Source: an uncultured Bacteroidales bacterium (GTDB lineage: Bacteria > Bacteroidota > Bacteroidia > Bacteroidales > Paludibacteraceae). Taken from it: 64,000 nt of DNA. Below are positions 56,012-63,984 of the stretch, piece by piece (within the stretch, counting starts at the first letter, position 1; the number at the start of each line of letters is the position of its first letter). The notes under the pieces are model-generated. The model was not told the DNA's origin. It did no database searches and was given only the letters and a program-made list of their open reading frames with translations. The position numbers and the translations under genes were made by a program. Location: positions 1 through 64,000 of the forward strand of contig ONBO01000001.1 of assembly GCA_900316125.1 (NCBI GenBank), written 5' to 3'.

Positions 56012-57835
56012 ATGAAAAGGTTTTCACAAATACTAAAACACGCCGCCCTGCTTACAGCAATGCTGCTGACAGGGAGCAATGCGTGGGCGGCTTACGGCTT
56101 GACAGGCTCGTCTTGTATGGGGCTTGGCAACAGCTTTACTGCCTTCACAAACAACAAATACACGTTTACTGCATCTTGTAGTGGAAGTCAGTGGTTCAGG
56201 CTATACAACGGTTCCATCTCTGATGCTAACAGTTGTAAATTAGGTTCTCTAAGTGGGGGTAGTACAGTATCATTAGGCACATCTTATTCTACCACACAGC
56301 CTGGCTCAACATACCAGTACAATATTGAACTAACCAAGGGTGCCACATATACGTTTACTATGAGCGGTAGCACTTTAACTATCACAACATCCACAGCGTC
56401 ATACACAGTCACCCCAAGTGGTGTAGGTTGTACTTTATCGCCTGCTGGAGCGCAGAGCGTAACAAGCGGTAGTAGTGTGACCTTTACCGCTACGCCTACT
56501 TCAAGTTATGTATATTCAACAGCTACGTATTCCGGCACAAAGAGCGGTGATATATCTAAATCTGGTAATGCATTCACCCTTACACCTACAGGTAGTGGTA
56601 CGCTTACTGTTACGTATGTAGCTCCGGCGGCATCTTATACCATAACAACTTCTGGTACGAACTGCTCGTTTAATGAGACCAGCAAGAGCATTGTCTCTGG
56701 TGGTAGTTTTGATTTTGTGGTAACGCCTAATGAGGGTTATAAGATAACAAACATTGCCGTTACAAACGCCACGGCATCTCCTTCCGGTTCCGTCAACTAC
56801 ACAACAGCCACCACAATTAATGTTAGCAACCCAACGGCAAACGGCACTCTTACAATAACTACGGCTGCCGTAAGCGCCAACCGCGCACCTACAGTGCGTA
56901 TCGGAGCCAAGCCGGTGATAGGTGCGGATTGCGGACTTACAACCACTGCCTATTTTGCACAGCGTGGCTGCGCTAACATAACTAATGTGACGCTTTACTA
57001 TTCAAACAGCCGCGCATTCCGTATAGACGGTAAGAACAGGACAGCCAGCAAGAGTAAATCAGTCAGCAACCCTGCTATAAATACATCAACCACTGTCACT
57101 CTGACATCGGCTGAGATTAGCGAGGCTGTAAACCCGGGTGAGACACTCTACCTACGCTTTACTGCTACAAACGCTAACGGAACATCTACCTATAGCGATA
57201 TTTTACCAATAAAATATGAGTGTAACAAGTTCATAACCAAGAATCTTGCCAAGAGTTTTACCGCCTGCCCAGGCAAACACGAGTTTACATGGAGCGAGAT
57301 GTTTATCTACCCGTCGCCTACCACTTGGAGCGTAAAGAACAGCTCTAACGTGGATGCCAAGAGTGAGTTCAGCCTTATGGGCGACGTTATGACATGGGAC
57401 CCTGGCTCTAAGGCCTCAGGCACCTACACATACACCTTCACAGGTAAGACAGACGGCTACGATGATGCCACAGCCACATTGACAATAACATACACAGCAC
57501 CATCAGGCAGTGTAACAGGTACAATTACAGGTCTGACAACATCGCCTGCCACCTCTGCCGGTTCACCTACCAAGCCATATACAGAGATTACTCTGAATGC
57601 TGCAGGCTCTACAGGTAATTTTGCTGAGATAGACTGGGACGTTACTCCGGCCACTGCTGAGATATATAATAAGAGTGGTAATACCATGCCAGCCACAGCC
57701 AAGTTCAAGGCGGAGAGCCGTGCAACCCAGACCTCATATACAGTAACCGTTAGCGGCTACACATCAGGTTGTAAATCAGTTTCTAAGACCGCAACCATAG
57801 TTGTAGCACCTGACGTTAAAGAGACATGTAATTAG
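56012..57835 (+). CDS. Gene B (right): secreted beta-rich repeat protein
   Basis: The product is 607 residues. The signal peptide ends SNAWA. The N-terminal domain contains cysteines, then two repeats with C-T-L-S-P / C-S-F-N-E-T and G-Y-K-I-T motifs of bacterial-repeat type. The conserved C-terminal half starts at APTVRIG, with DCGLTTTA, LYYSNSRAF and CPGKHEFTWSEMF, clearly homologous to left B. It ends DVKETCN, with no type A tail. It is 29 bases after A and 32 before C, almost the same spacing as in the left operon. Confidence 0.83.
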   Translation: MKRFSQILKHAALLTAMLLTGSNAWAAYGLTGSSCMGLGNSFTAFTNNKYTFTASCSGSQWFRLYNGSISDANSCKLGSLSGGSTVSLGTSYSTTQPGSTYQYNIELTKGATYTFTMSGSTLTITTSTASYTVTPSGVGCTLSPAGAQSVTSGSSVTFTATPTSSYVYSTATYSGTKSGDISKSGNAFTLTPTGSGTLTVTYVAPAASYTITTSGTNCSFNETSKSIVSGGSFDFVVTPNEGYKITNIAVTNATASPSGSVNYTTATTINVSNPTANGTLTITTAAVSANRAPTVRIGAKPVIGADCGLTTTAYFAQRGCANITNVTLYYSNSRAFRIDGKNRTASKSKSVSNPAINTSTTVTLTSAEISEAVNPGETLYLRFTATNANGTSTYSDILPIKYECNKFITKNLAKSFTACPGKHEFTWSEMFIYPSPTTWSVKNSSNVDAKSEFSLMGDVMTWDPGSKASGTYTYTFTGKTDGYDDATATLTITYTAPSGSVTGTITGLTTSPATSAGSPTKPYTEITLNAAGSTGNFAEIDWDVTPATAEIYNKSGNTMPATAKFKAESRATQTSYTVTVSGYTSGCKSVSKTATIVVAPDVKETCN

Positions 57836-57867
57836 TTGAACAACCTTAGATAAATATCAAATAATAT

Positions 57868-60800
57868 ATGAAAAAGTTATTTAATACATTATGGCATAAA
57901 GGCAGCCGCCTCAGGACCAGTTCACTTTTGCTGGTCTTAATGCTCTCCTTTGCAGGAACTGTACAGGCGTATGATGGTCTGACTTATTGGAACATATATA
58001 AGGACAACGGCTGGTTGAACAGTTCTGGTTATGATTTCTCATCATCTGCCGTTGCACTTGGGACTACTACGTCATTCTATATAAAAGGGTTCTGGGTAAA
58101 GGGTACATTTGATTCATATTGGCTTGATCAAGTTGTATTTAACTACACTTTGAACGGCACTTACATTAACAATTATACTCAAAATGGAGAATGGAAAGCC
58201 CCTGGAAGTTCGTTTTATGTGGAAGTATCAGGCAGTAATATATGTAATCTATTAAGTGACAGTCACATTAACAACCCTGGCAATAACACATTAACGCTAA
58301 AGGTAGATGCAAAATGGGAAGGAAGCATCTCTAACACAATGAGCAGGAACATCACGTTCACACTTCCTGGTTTTAAAAACGTAACCACAACCAGCAGTAT
58401 AACAGCGGAGCCGTCAAGTAATGCATCTAAGACCATTAGCTTCACACACTACGGCACAGCGCTTACAACAAGCAACTGCAGTATTACAGGTACTGATGCT
58501 GGGAAGTTTTCTGTTACCAGCATAAGTGAGAGCGGTGTAACAGTTCGCTTCAACGCTCCTTCAACTGAGGGCACATACACTGCGTCTCTAACCATTACTG
58601 ATGCTCACAGCAAGTCTTCAGGCACCATATCACTTACCGGACACTCCGGCTATCCAACCACGGTGGAGATAGCAAGTGCTCCTGTTGTGGAAAATGGTCC
58701 TAAGGTTACGCTAAGCGGCTACCTGCGCTACACTGGCTGTGATGACGGCCTGCTCAAGCGCGGCTTCTTCTACTGCGAGGGCATTAGCTGCGATGTAACT
58801 ACAAGCAGCCTCAAGGCAGAGATAGATGGTGAGACCTCTATAAAGGCCAAGGAGACATTCTCCAAGACATTCTCACAGAGTAGCAATGCCACAGCGCTGA
58901 AGGCGAATACCACATATTGCTACAAGGCGTATGTCTATTCAAATTCCAACAGCCAGTATATACTTAGTGATGAAACTGGCAAGTTCACCACGGCTAAGGA
59001 GTGCCAGATAGCAGTAAACGATACTGTTTATTATACTGTAGACAACACTCAGCCGGAAGACCCGTGCGAGCTGCGTTTCCAGACCCTTGCCGCAGCTGTG
59101 GCTGACGCCAAGAAGGCGCATAAGGATGTAAACGATGTCACTATCAATGCATGGATAAATTCAAACAAGATAGTACAGAAGCCTATTGTTATTGAGGTGG
59201 AATATGGCAAATATGGCAATTCAGACAACTCAACGCGCGACGCAAGTCTTGAATACATAAACACCACTTCAATAAGCAATTATGTTCCAAATCCTGCAAA
59301 CCCGGGTGACAAGTTGATAGTTCGTGCAAAGAACTCAGCTAAGAAGCCAATCTTCCAAGGCGGTTTAAGTTTGCTCGGAGCCCGTAATGTAATACTTAAA
59401 AACTTACAGATAACCCGTTCCACATCAACCGATAACCACACAGGTTCGGCTGTAGAGTACGGATTCTATATTGAGAACTCAAATACGCCTAATACCATTG
59501 CACCGGGAACTTTTGCAAATGCTAATTGTGAAATGATAGCCTGTGAAGTGGATGCTACCGGATTTAACTGCGTGCATGCCTCCGGCGTGGGCGGTCTTAA
59601 GTTTGAGGAGTGTATATTCAATCTCCAGGGAACTGACACAGGTGAAAACGCCAAGTACTGGGGCGCCTCTGTTAAGTTTATGAGCTGCAAGAATATTCAG
59701 TTCACCCGTAACAATATGCGCGGCAGCCATGCAACAACCATATTCCTGCAAGGTTCTCAGAATGTGCTTATAATGAACAACGTGTTCTGGAATGACAACC
59801 TCTTTAGTGATAATGTTGCTTTTGTACGTCCTGTTACATACTATGATTCTTCTGACGGATCTACAAGCCCAAGCATACAAGATGTAGCAATATTCTACAA
59901 TACATTCTATCTTGAGGATCACGCAGCAAGCGCGTACAATGTTGACTTCCTTCGCTTTGGTTCATCAAACGCACAGCAGACAGGTCAAACAAGCAGATAC
60001 GTGGCTTCCAAGATTTACTTTAAGTACAATAACTGCTACAGCTACGATGACAAGATTTCATCCCGTAATAATGATGCCACGGCGTTCCAAAGTGTAACGC
60101 TTACCTCAGGTAACTACGCTTACAACAACTTCTGGAGTAAGGGTGATGCCAAGCCGGATGATATAGGTACACAGTCTAATCTGAAATTTGGTACAGAGTA
60201 CAAACATATAAATGTAGAGGATCAGGTATGTAAATCCACAGCCACAGACCCAGACGAACTTGTGTTCCGTGGCTCACTGCTTAACATCGGTGCCAAGCCT
60301 GCCTCAGACCCATCCGGTCTTGAGGTGGCTAACAAGACTAATGCAGACCGCTTTAGCACCATACGTCGTAGCGAGGCTGGCGGCGACTGGACATACGGTG
60401 CATTCCAGCAGGCTAACATTGTGGAGGTTGACACTATTATTTGGGTTGGAGGTAACTCCGGCCTATGGGACGTTCGTTCTAACTGGGTTACCAAGTCAGG
60501 GCGCAAGCTTAACTGTGCAAACTTCTTCTCAACTAACCTGCACGTGATTATTCCAGATGCGGAGAACTTGAAGAACATACCTGAGATTCCTGTCTGGAAC
60601 TCTACAGCACAGCGTGGTAACTACCCTGAGGAGTATGTGGCAGCCGGTCTTAGGGCTTCATTTGACGAAGTCAGCCAGTTCACCAAATCCATTACCATAG
60701 AGGCAGGTGGCGCCATCAAGGGTATTGAGAACCTGAAGGGCGACGGTACATTGCGTTACACCCGCGCCAGCAACTCTATGGAGGTTCGCCGTAACGAGTG

Positions 60801-62124
60801 GGTGCTTGTGGGCGGTGTTATCAAACCGTTCGTATCAGGTCACAGCGGTGATGCTCGTGATGTTGTAAGCGGTGACTTCTACATAACAGACCAGAAGCCT
60901 CACGTTTACATGCAGCACTTTACCGTGAGTGGCACATCCACGCCTACATTCAAGCCGGGCGTTCCGTTTACAAGCCTTGAGGAGAGTGTGCCTACAAACT
61001 CTGCCTTTGGTATAATGATTCCTGACCAGTATGGTCCTCTCAAGGTGCCGGCTTCACGCTACTACACCCGCTATGAGAACAATCCGTCAATGGTGGATGA
61101 TGGCACAGCTCCAAAGACATTTGAGTTTGAGGGCCGTTTTGCTAATGAGAACGCAATGCCTCAGTACAGCGCCACCACATCTTGGACATTTGTGAACAAC
61201 TCATACCCTGCCAACCTGAATGTTTCCAAACTGCGTTATGACAATTCAGATTGCGGGCTTCTGGTAAAGATTTATGATTACGAGGATAAGAACTGGGATA
61301 CTGCGGTTCCGAGCAGCGAGGCGGCTGGAAGCGCCATATATGTTAAGCCTAACAACGGTTTTGCCATAAAGGCTTCATCCGCCAGGACTGTAACCACCGT
61401 ACAGGGTCAGTATGGTTCAGGCTCCACAATCTATTACAAGCGTGCGTTTGATGACACATATCTGCACCTGCGTGTTCAGAACACATCTGAAGCCGCAGCC
61501 AGTTCGCTGACTGTCCGCTATAACGGTGAGATGATTGACAAGGTCTTCTCACACAATGAGACCACCCCTGAGGTGTACGTTAAGGAGGGTGACAACATCT
61601 ACTCTTCATACGGCATTGATGACGAGGCTGAGATTATTCCTATAAGCCTGACAAACAAGCAGTCAAACAAGAACCTCTCTGTTATGTTCAGCCTGAAGGC
61701 TATAGAGGGCTTTGAGAGTGTGATTCTTGAGGACCGTCTTTACGGCAACACGTATGATTTGACAGAAGGCGAGACTCCGGTCTTCAGCGGCATTGCTCCG
61801 GGTGACTGTCTGGGCCGCTTCTATCTTATCCTGAACTATGCTGATGCAGATGAGCCTGTCATAGTTACAGACGTTACAGACAACGGCTCAAGCGCAGGCG
61901 GCATTGACATCTACCATGCGTCAGGCAATGAGGTGGTGGTATCATCAGCTGAGAATGTGGCGCTTGAGAAAGTCTATGTGACTGACATGAGCGGACGCAC
62001 AACTGAAATCAAGCTAAGTAACACCCACTACAATGTAATTGACCTTGACGGATTGCAGGGTGTTTACATTATCAAGGCTGTGGGAGACAGCGCAAGCAGA
62101 ACTGAGAAGGTGATAGTTAAATAG
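57868..62124 (+). CDS. Gene C (right): beta-helix surface protein with type IX sorting tail
   Basis: The product is 1,418 residues. A signal peptide with a longer basic start (ends TVQA) is followed by an N-terminal domain, an ASH-like domain (SKTISFTHYGTAL), a TTYCYKAYVYS module, then DNTQPEDPCELRF and a right-handed beta-helix (NLQITRST, LKFEECIFNL, LIMNNVFWND). A large C-terminal region and a sorting tail (LEKVYVTDMSGRT, GVYIIKAV, RTEKVIVK) complete it. It aligns with left C nearly end to end, best in the helix. The signal peptides of the two C proteins are unrelated, unlike the A pair. It is predicted to be exported and surface-anchored. Confidence 0.88.
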   Translation: MKKLFNTLWHKGSRLRTSSLLLVLMLSFAGTVQAYDGLTYWNIYKDNGWLNSSGYDFSSSAVALGTTTSFYIKGFWVKGTFDSYWLDQVVFNYTLNGTYINNYTQNGEWKAPGSSFYVEVSGSNICNLLSDSHINNPGNNTLTLKVDAKWEGSISNTMSRNITFTLPGFKNVTTTSSITAEPSSNASKTISFTHYGTALTTSNCSITGTDAGKFSVTSISESGVTVRFNAPSTEGTYTASLTITDAHSKSSGTISLTGHSGYPTTVEIASAPVVENGPKVTLSGYLRYTGCDDGLLKRGFFYCEGISCDVTTSSLKAEIDGETSIKAKETFSKTFSQSSNATALKANTTYCYKAYVYSNSNSQYILSDETGKFTTAKECQIAVNDTVYYTVDNTQPEDPCELRFQTLAAAVADAKKAHKDVNDVTINAWINSNKIVQKPIVIEVEYGKYGNSDNSTRDASLEYINTTSISNYVPNPANPGDKLIVRAKNSAKKPIFQGGLSLLGARNVILKNLQITRSTSTDNHTGSAVEYGFYIENSNTPNTIAPGTFANANCEMIACEVDATGFNCVHASGVGGLKFEECIFNLQGTDTGENAKYWGASVKFMSCKNIQFTRNNMRGSHATTIFLQGSQNVLIMNNVFWNDNLFSDNVAFVRPVTYYDSSDGSTSPSIQDVAIFYNTFYLEDHAASAYNVDFLRFGSSNAQQTGQTSRYVASKIYFKYNNCYSYDDKISSRNNDATAFQSVTLTSGNYAYNNFWSKGDAKPDDIGTQSNLKFGTEYKHINVEDQVCKSTATDPDELVFRGSLLNIGAKPASDPSGLEVANKTNADRFSTIRRSEAGGDWTYGAFQQANIVEVDTIIWVGGNSGLWDVRSNWVTKSGRKLNCANFFSTNLHVIIPDAENLKNIPEIPVWNSTAQRGNYPEEYVAAGLRASFDEVSQFTKSITIEAGGAIKGIENLKGDGTLRYTRASNSMEVRRNEWVLVGGVIKPFVSGHSGDARDVVSGDFYITDQKPHVYMQHFTVSGTSTPTFKPGVPFTSLEESVPTNSAFGIMIPDQYGPLKVPASRYYTRYENNPSMVDDGTAPKTFEFEGRFANENAMPQYSATTSWTFVNNSYPANLNVSKLRYDNSDCGLLVKIYDYEDKNWDTAVPSSEAAGSAIYVKPNNGFAIKASSARTVTTVQGQYGSGSTIYYKRAFDDTYLHLRVQNTSEAAASSLTVRYNGEMIDKVFSHNETTPEVYVKEGDNIYSSYGIDDEAEIIPISLTNKQSNKNLSVMFSLKAIEGFESVILEDRLYGNTYDLTEGETPVFSGIAPGDCLGRFYLILNYADADEPVIVTDVTDNGSSAGGIDIYHASGNEVVVSSAENVALEKVYVTDMSGRTTEIKLSNTHYNVIDLDGLQGVYIIKAVGDSASRTEKVIVK

Positions 62125-62146
62125 TTGACAGTTAGAAATAAACTTA

Positions 62147-62248
62147 CGTCATTCTGAGCGTAGCGAAGAATCTGTTGTGACGTTGCAGAAGCAAAATATT
62201 ACGGTCTTGCAAACATTGCGAGATGCTTCGCATACGCTCAGCATGACG
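62147..62248. repeat. Dispersed inverted-repeat element between C and D (right)
   Basis: The ends are CGTCATTCTGAGCGTAGCGA and, reversed, CGTCATGCTGAGCGTATGCG. It explains why the C-D gap is 143 bases on the right but only 9 on the left. It lies inside the operon, so it is probably transcribed and could fold. Confidence 0.78.
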
Positions 62249-62267
62249 AACAGCAACAAATAAATTT

Positions 62268-62744
62268 ATGAAGAAACTGAAGTTTTTGATAGTAGTGTTG
62301 GGGCTGTTTGCAGCCCATGGGGTAATGGCGGTAACACTGCCAAGCACCTCTTATACTCCGTATGCAGGGGATGAGCAGTATAGTTCATCTGTAGTGCCGT
62401 CAGGTGTCAGTTTAAAGTCAGGAGGCCTGATAAGTCTTGGTGATTATGATGATGTGTACACATGGACAGACCACTGTGCGGAGGATTACCCTGGCCCTGA
62501 GAATATTATGGCTTGCCAAAGCTGCGTGGCCACAGACCTTAGTCAATGTTACAGCGCCTGCAGTGGAGACTCAGACTGTATGGACTGGTGCGATGAGCAG
62601 AACTACAAGTACCAAGGAGACTGCGGCCGCTCCCTGCCTCTTGACGCTCCGCTGTGGTTCATGCTTGCCCTTGCGGCATTAGGTACTGTCGTCACTCTGA
62701 GCGTAGTGCAACGCAGCGAAGAGTCTCGTAAAGCGAACTCATAA
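62268..62744 (+). CDS. Gene D (right): small Cys-rich secreted protein with SLPLDAPLWFM end
   Basis: The product is 158 residues. A signal peptide (1-22, ends VMA) precedes VTLPSTSYTPYAG, a cysteine-rich middle (CQSCVATDLSQCYSAC, CMDWCDEQ) and CGRSLPLDAPLWFM leading into the helix LALAALGTVV. The tail is encoded by a half copy of the dispersed repeat (62690-62729). It matches left D in order of elements, although the middle has diverged apart from cysteine density. Membrane anchoring or processing at the conserved motif is inferred. Last gene of the right operon, followed by the outer inverted repeat. Confidence 0.75.
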   Translation: MKKLKFLIVVLGLFAAHGVMAVTLPSTSYTPYAGDEQYSSSVVPSGVSLKSGGLISLGDYDDVYTWTDHCAEDYPGPENIMACQSCVATDLSQCYSACSGDSDCMDWCDEQNYKYQGDCGRSLPLDAPLWFMLALAALGTVVTLSVVQRSEESRKANS

Positions 62745-62774
62745 CTAACCGACGTATCTCGTTAAATACGATAC

Positions 62775-62838
62775 ATACCCGTGTTAAATCAATAGTTTTT
62801 TTGCGAACCCCGCTGCCTGAAGCGTCAGGTGGCGGGGT
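62775..62838. repeat. Outer inverted repeat, right copy, containing a terminator
   Basis: Reverse counterpart of 35736-35799 (62 of 64 positions). A T-run precedes the GC hairpin on the plus strand, and the hairpin can fold from either strand. It marks the right end of the mirrored pair, 30 bases after D. Confidence 0.9.
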
Positions 62839-63117
62839 TATGATTTATCGTCAGACGATTTCCATTCCTTGCAAAATTCACATAAAAGGTTTCTAAGTTC
62901 CTCCCTCTTATAGCTTTTACGTGCATTTATGTTGCTCTTCCCCTCGAAAATGTTGCTCTTCTCTTCAGAAATGTTGCTCTTCCCCTCGAAAATGTTGCTC
63001 TTATCCTCAGAAATGTTGCTCTTTGACTGATACTTTGTAGTAGTCCTCTGTCAGTTTCAGCGCAAGTTTGTAGTTACTCATCATGTATGCTACAAGCCGT
63101 TTCTCGTCTGAGAACAT
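62838..63117 (-). pseudogene. Frameshifted remnant with 21-bp tandem repeats
   Basis: From ATG 63117 the minus strand encodes MFSDEKRLVAYMMSNYKLAL and then stops. In the next frame it continues as Q-S-K-S-N-I, with a heptapeptide K-S-N-I-[SF]-E-x repeated about five times (21-base units, 62929-63024) and a charged tail (REELRNLLCEFCKEW) to a stop inside the outer inverted repeat. Joining both parts would give a plausible protein of about 90 residues, so I read it as one gene broken by a frameshift. The family is not recognised. This covers most of the 62745-63202 gap. Confidence 0.5.
62929..63024. repeat. 21-bp tandem repeat, four units plus a partial
   Basis: The plus-strand unit starts ATGTTGCTCTT; units alternate between CCCCTCGAAA-type and CTTCAGAA-type endings (four full units from 62929 to 63012). 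The period of 21 keeps a reading frame on the minus strand. Confidence 0.9.
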
Positions 63118-63202
63118 CGATGATTCTCGTCATTCTTGAATTTGCCGTATGCAGGCTTCCGAATTCTCCTTGTGATACTGGGTTAGGTATGTCTTTAGTG
63201 TT

Positions 63203-63613
63203 TTATTGAACACCAAGCAATTCCCGAAACTCTTTAAGTTTTAGAACTTCAATTTTAGGAAAATCAATTGACTTTAGTTCATTGAAATGCTTGTCATCGC
63301 TTACTATGTAGTGCGCGTTAGCTGCAAAGGCGCAATCCGAGAATTTGTTATCGTCCACATCTGCACCTAATAGTCTCATTCTAAAATACGTAGTTATTCT
63401 CTCTGCATTAGGTAATGACAATATAAAGTTAACTACTGCATTAGCCACATCTTTAGAATAGTGTTCTGATAATATTTCTTCGTATTCAAGAAGAATCTCT
63501 GAGGTGTAACACATAGTGTACTCTTGCATGAACAATTTACGCCACACTACATAATTTGCAGAATCAGGCCTTACAATCCTTATAAGTACGTTTGTATCTA
63601 AAACAACTTTCAT
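63203..63613 (-). CDS. PIN-domain toxin (second unit)
   Basis: This 136-residue PIN-fold nuclease has the first Asp in KVVLDTNVLIRIV, a Glu in EILLEYEEIL, and acidic residues in DVDDNKFSDCAFAA and IVSDDKHF. It overlaps its upstream partner by ATGA. It is not closely similar to the PIN gene at 35023, so the two units flanking the mirrored operons are separate acquisitions. RNA cleavage is inferred from the family. Confidence 0.9.
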   Translation of the reverse strand: MKVVLDTNVLIRIVRPDSANYVVWRKLFMQEYTMCYTSEILLEYEEILSEHYSKDVANAVVNFILSLPNAERITTYFRMRLLGADVDDNKFSDCAFAANAHYIVSDDKHFNELKSIDFPKIEVLKLKEFRELLGVQ

Positions 63614-63837
63614 TTGTATGCGGTGTGTAAATTTTTAGCTGCAAATGCGTCTGTATCTGCCACTGTAATATGCTTTTCCTCACATGCCTTTTTTACCTCA
63701 TTTTCAACTTCCTTGAAATAGAACTCGCACATAGCCATCTTTAGCTTGTCAAGCTGGCTCTTTGTACGATTATGCTCAAACATGCTCAGAAGGTACATTT
63801 GAGTCTCGTTAAATGGTGTTCTAAGTGTTGTTGCCAT
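63610..63837 (-). CDS. Antitoxin paired with second PIN toxin
   Basis: This 75-residue protein (MATTLRTPFNETQMYLLSMF) is helical, with a charged middle (KSQLDKLKMAMCEFYFKEVENE). Small size, a 4-base overlap with the PIN gene and its first position indicate the antitoxin. The type of DNA-binding fold is not clear. Confidence 0.8.
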   Translation of the reverse strand: MATTLRTPFNETQMYLLSMFEHNRTKSQLDKLKMAMCEFYFKEVENEVKKACEEKHITVADTDAFAAKNLHTAYK

Positions 63838-63862
63838 AATAAATTCTCCTTTCTCACATCCG

Positions 63863-63870
63863 CAAAGATA
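63863..63870 (-). promoter_or_regulatory. Candidate -7 element of second PIN unit
   Basis: The minus strand reads TATCTTTG, matching TAnnTTTG, about 26 bases before the ATG. A TTTG lies 14 bases further upstream, closer than usual. Confidence 0.5.
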
Positions 63871-63932
63871 TAAAAATAAATTTACAAAAACTAATTTGTA
63901 GCATTTTGCGAATTACTTTTATGCGTGCGATT

Positions 63933-63984
63933 ATTAACATAAATTAATCCACATACACTACTTGATGTGTTAAGCAATTTAACA
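63933..63984 (+). promoter_or_regulatory. Second copy of the operon-upstream bipartite motif
   Basis: ATTAACATAAATTAATCCAC (63933-63952), exactly 15 bases, then TGTTAAGCAATTTAACA (63968-63984). The same parts and spacing occur at 52230-52281 upstream of right A. It points to a plus-strand gene or operon of the same regulon beginning beyond the right edge. Confidence 0.5.

Noticed and set aside
35736..62838. Mirrored layout as an assembly artefact (collapsed or duplicated contig)
   Set aside because: The two halves differ throughout in the protein-coding parts, so they cannot be one sequence read twice; only the outer and inner arms are nearly identical.
62929..63024. CRISPR array
   Set aside because: The 21-bp units are directly adjacent with no unique spacers and keep a reading frame.
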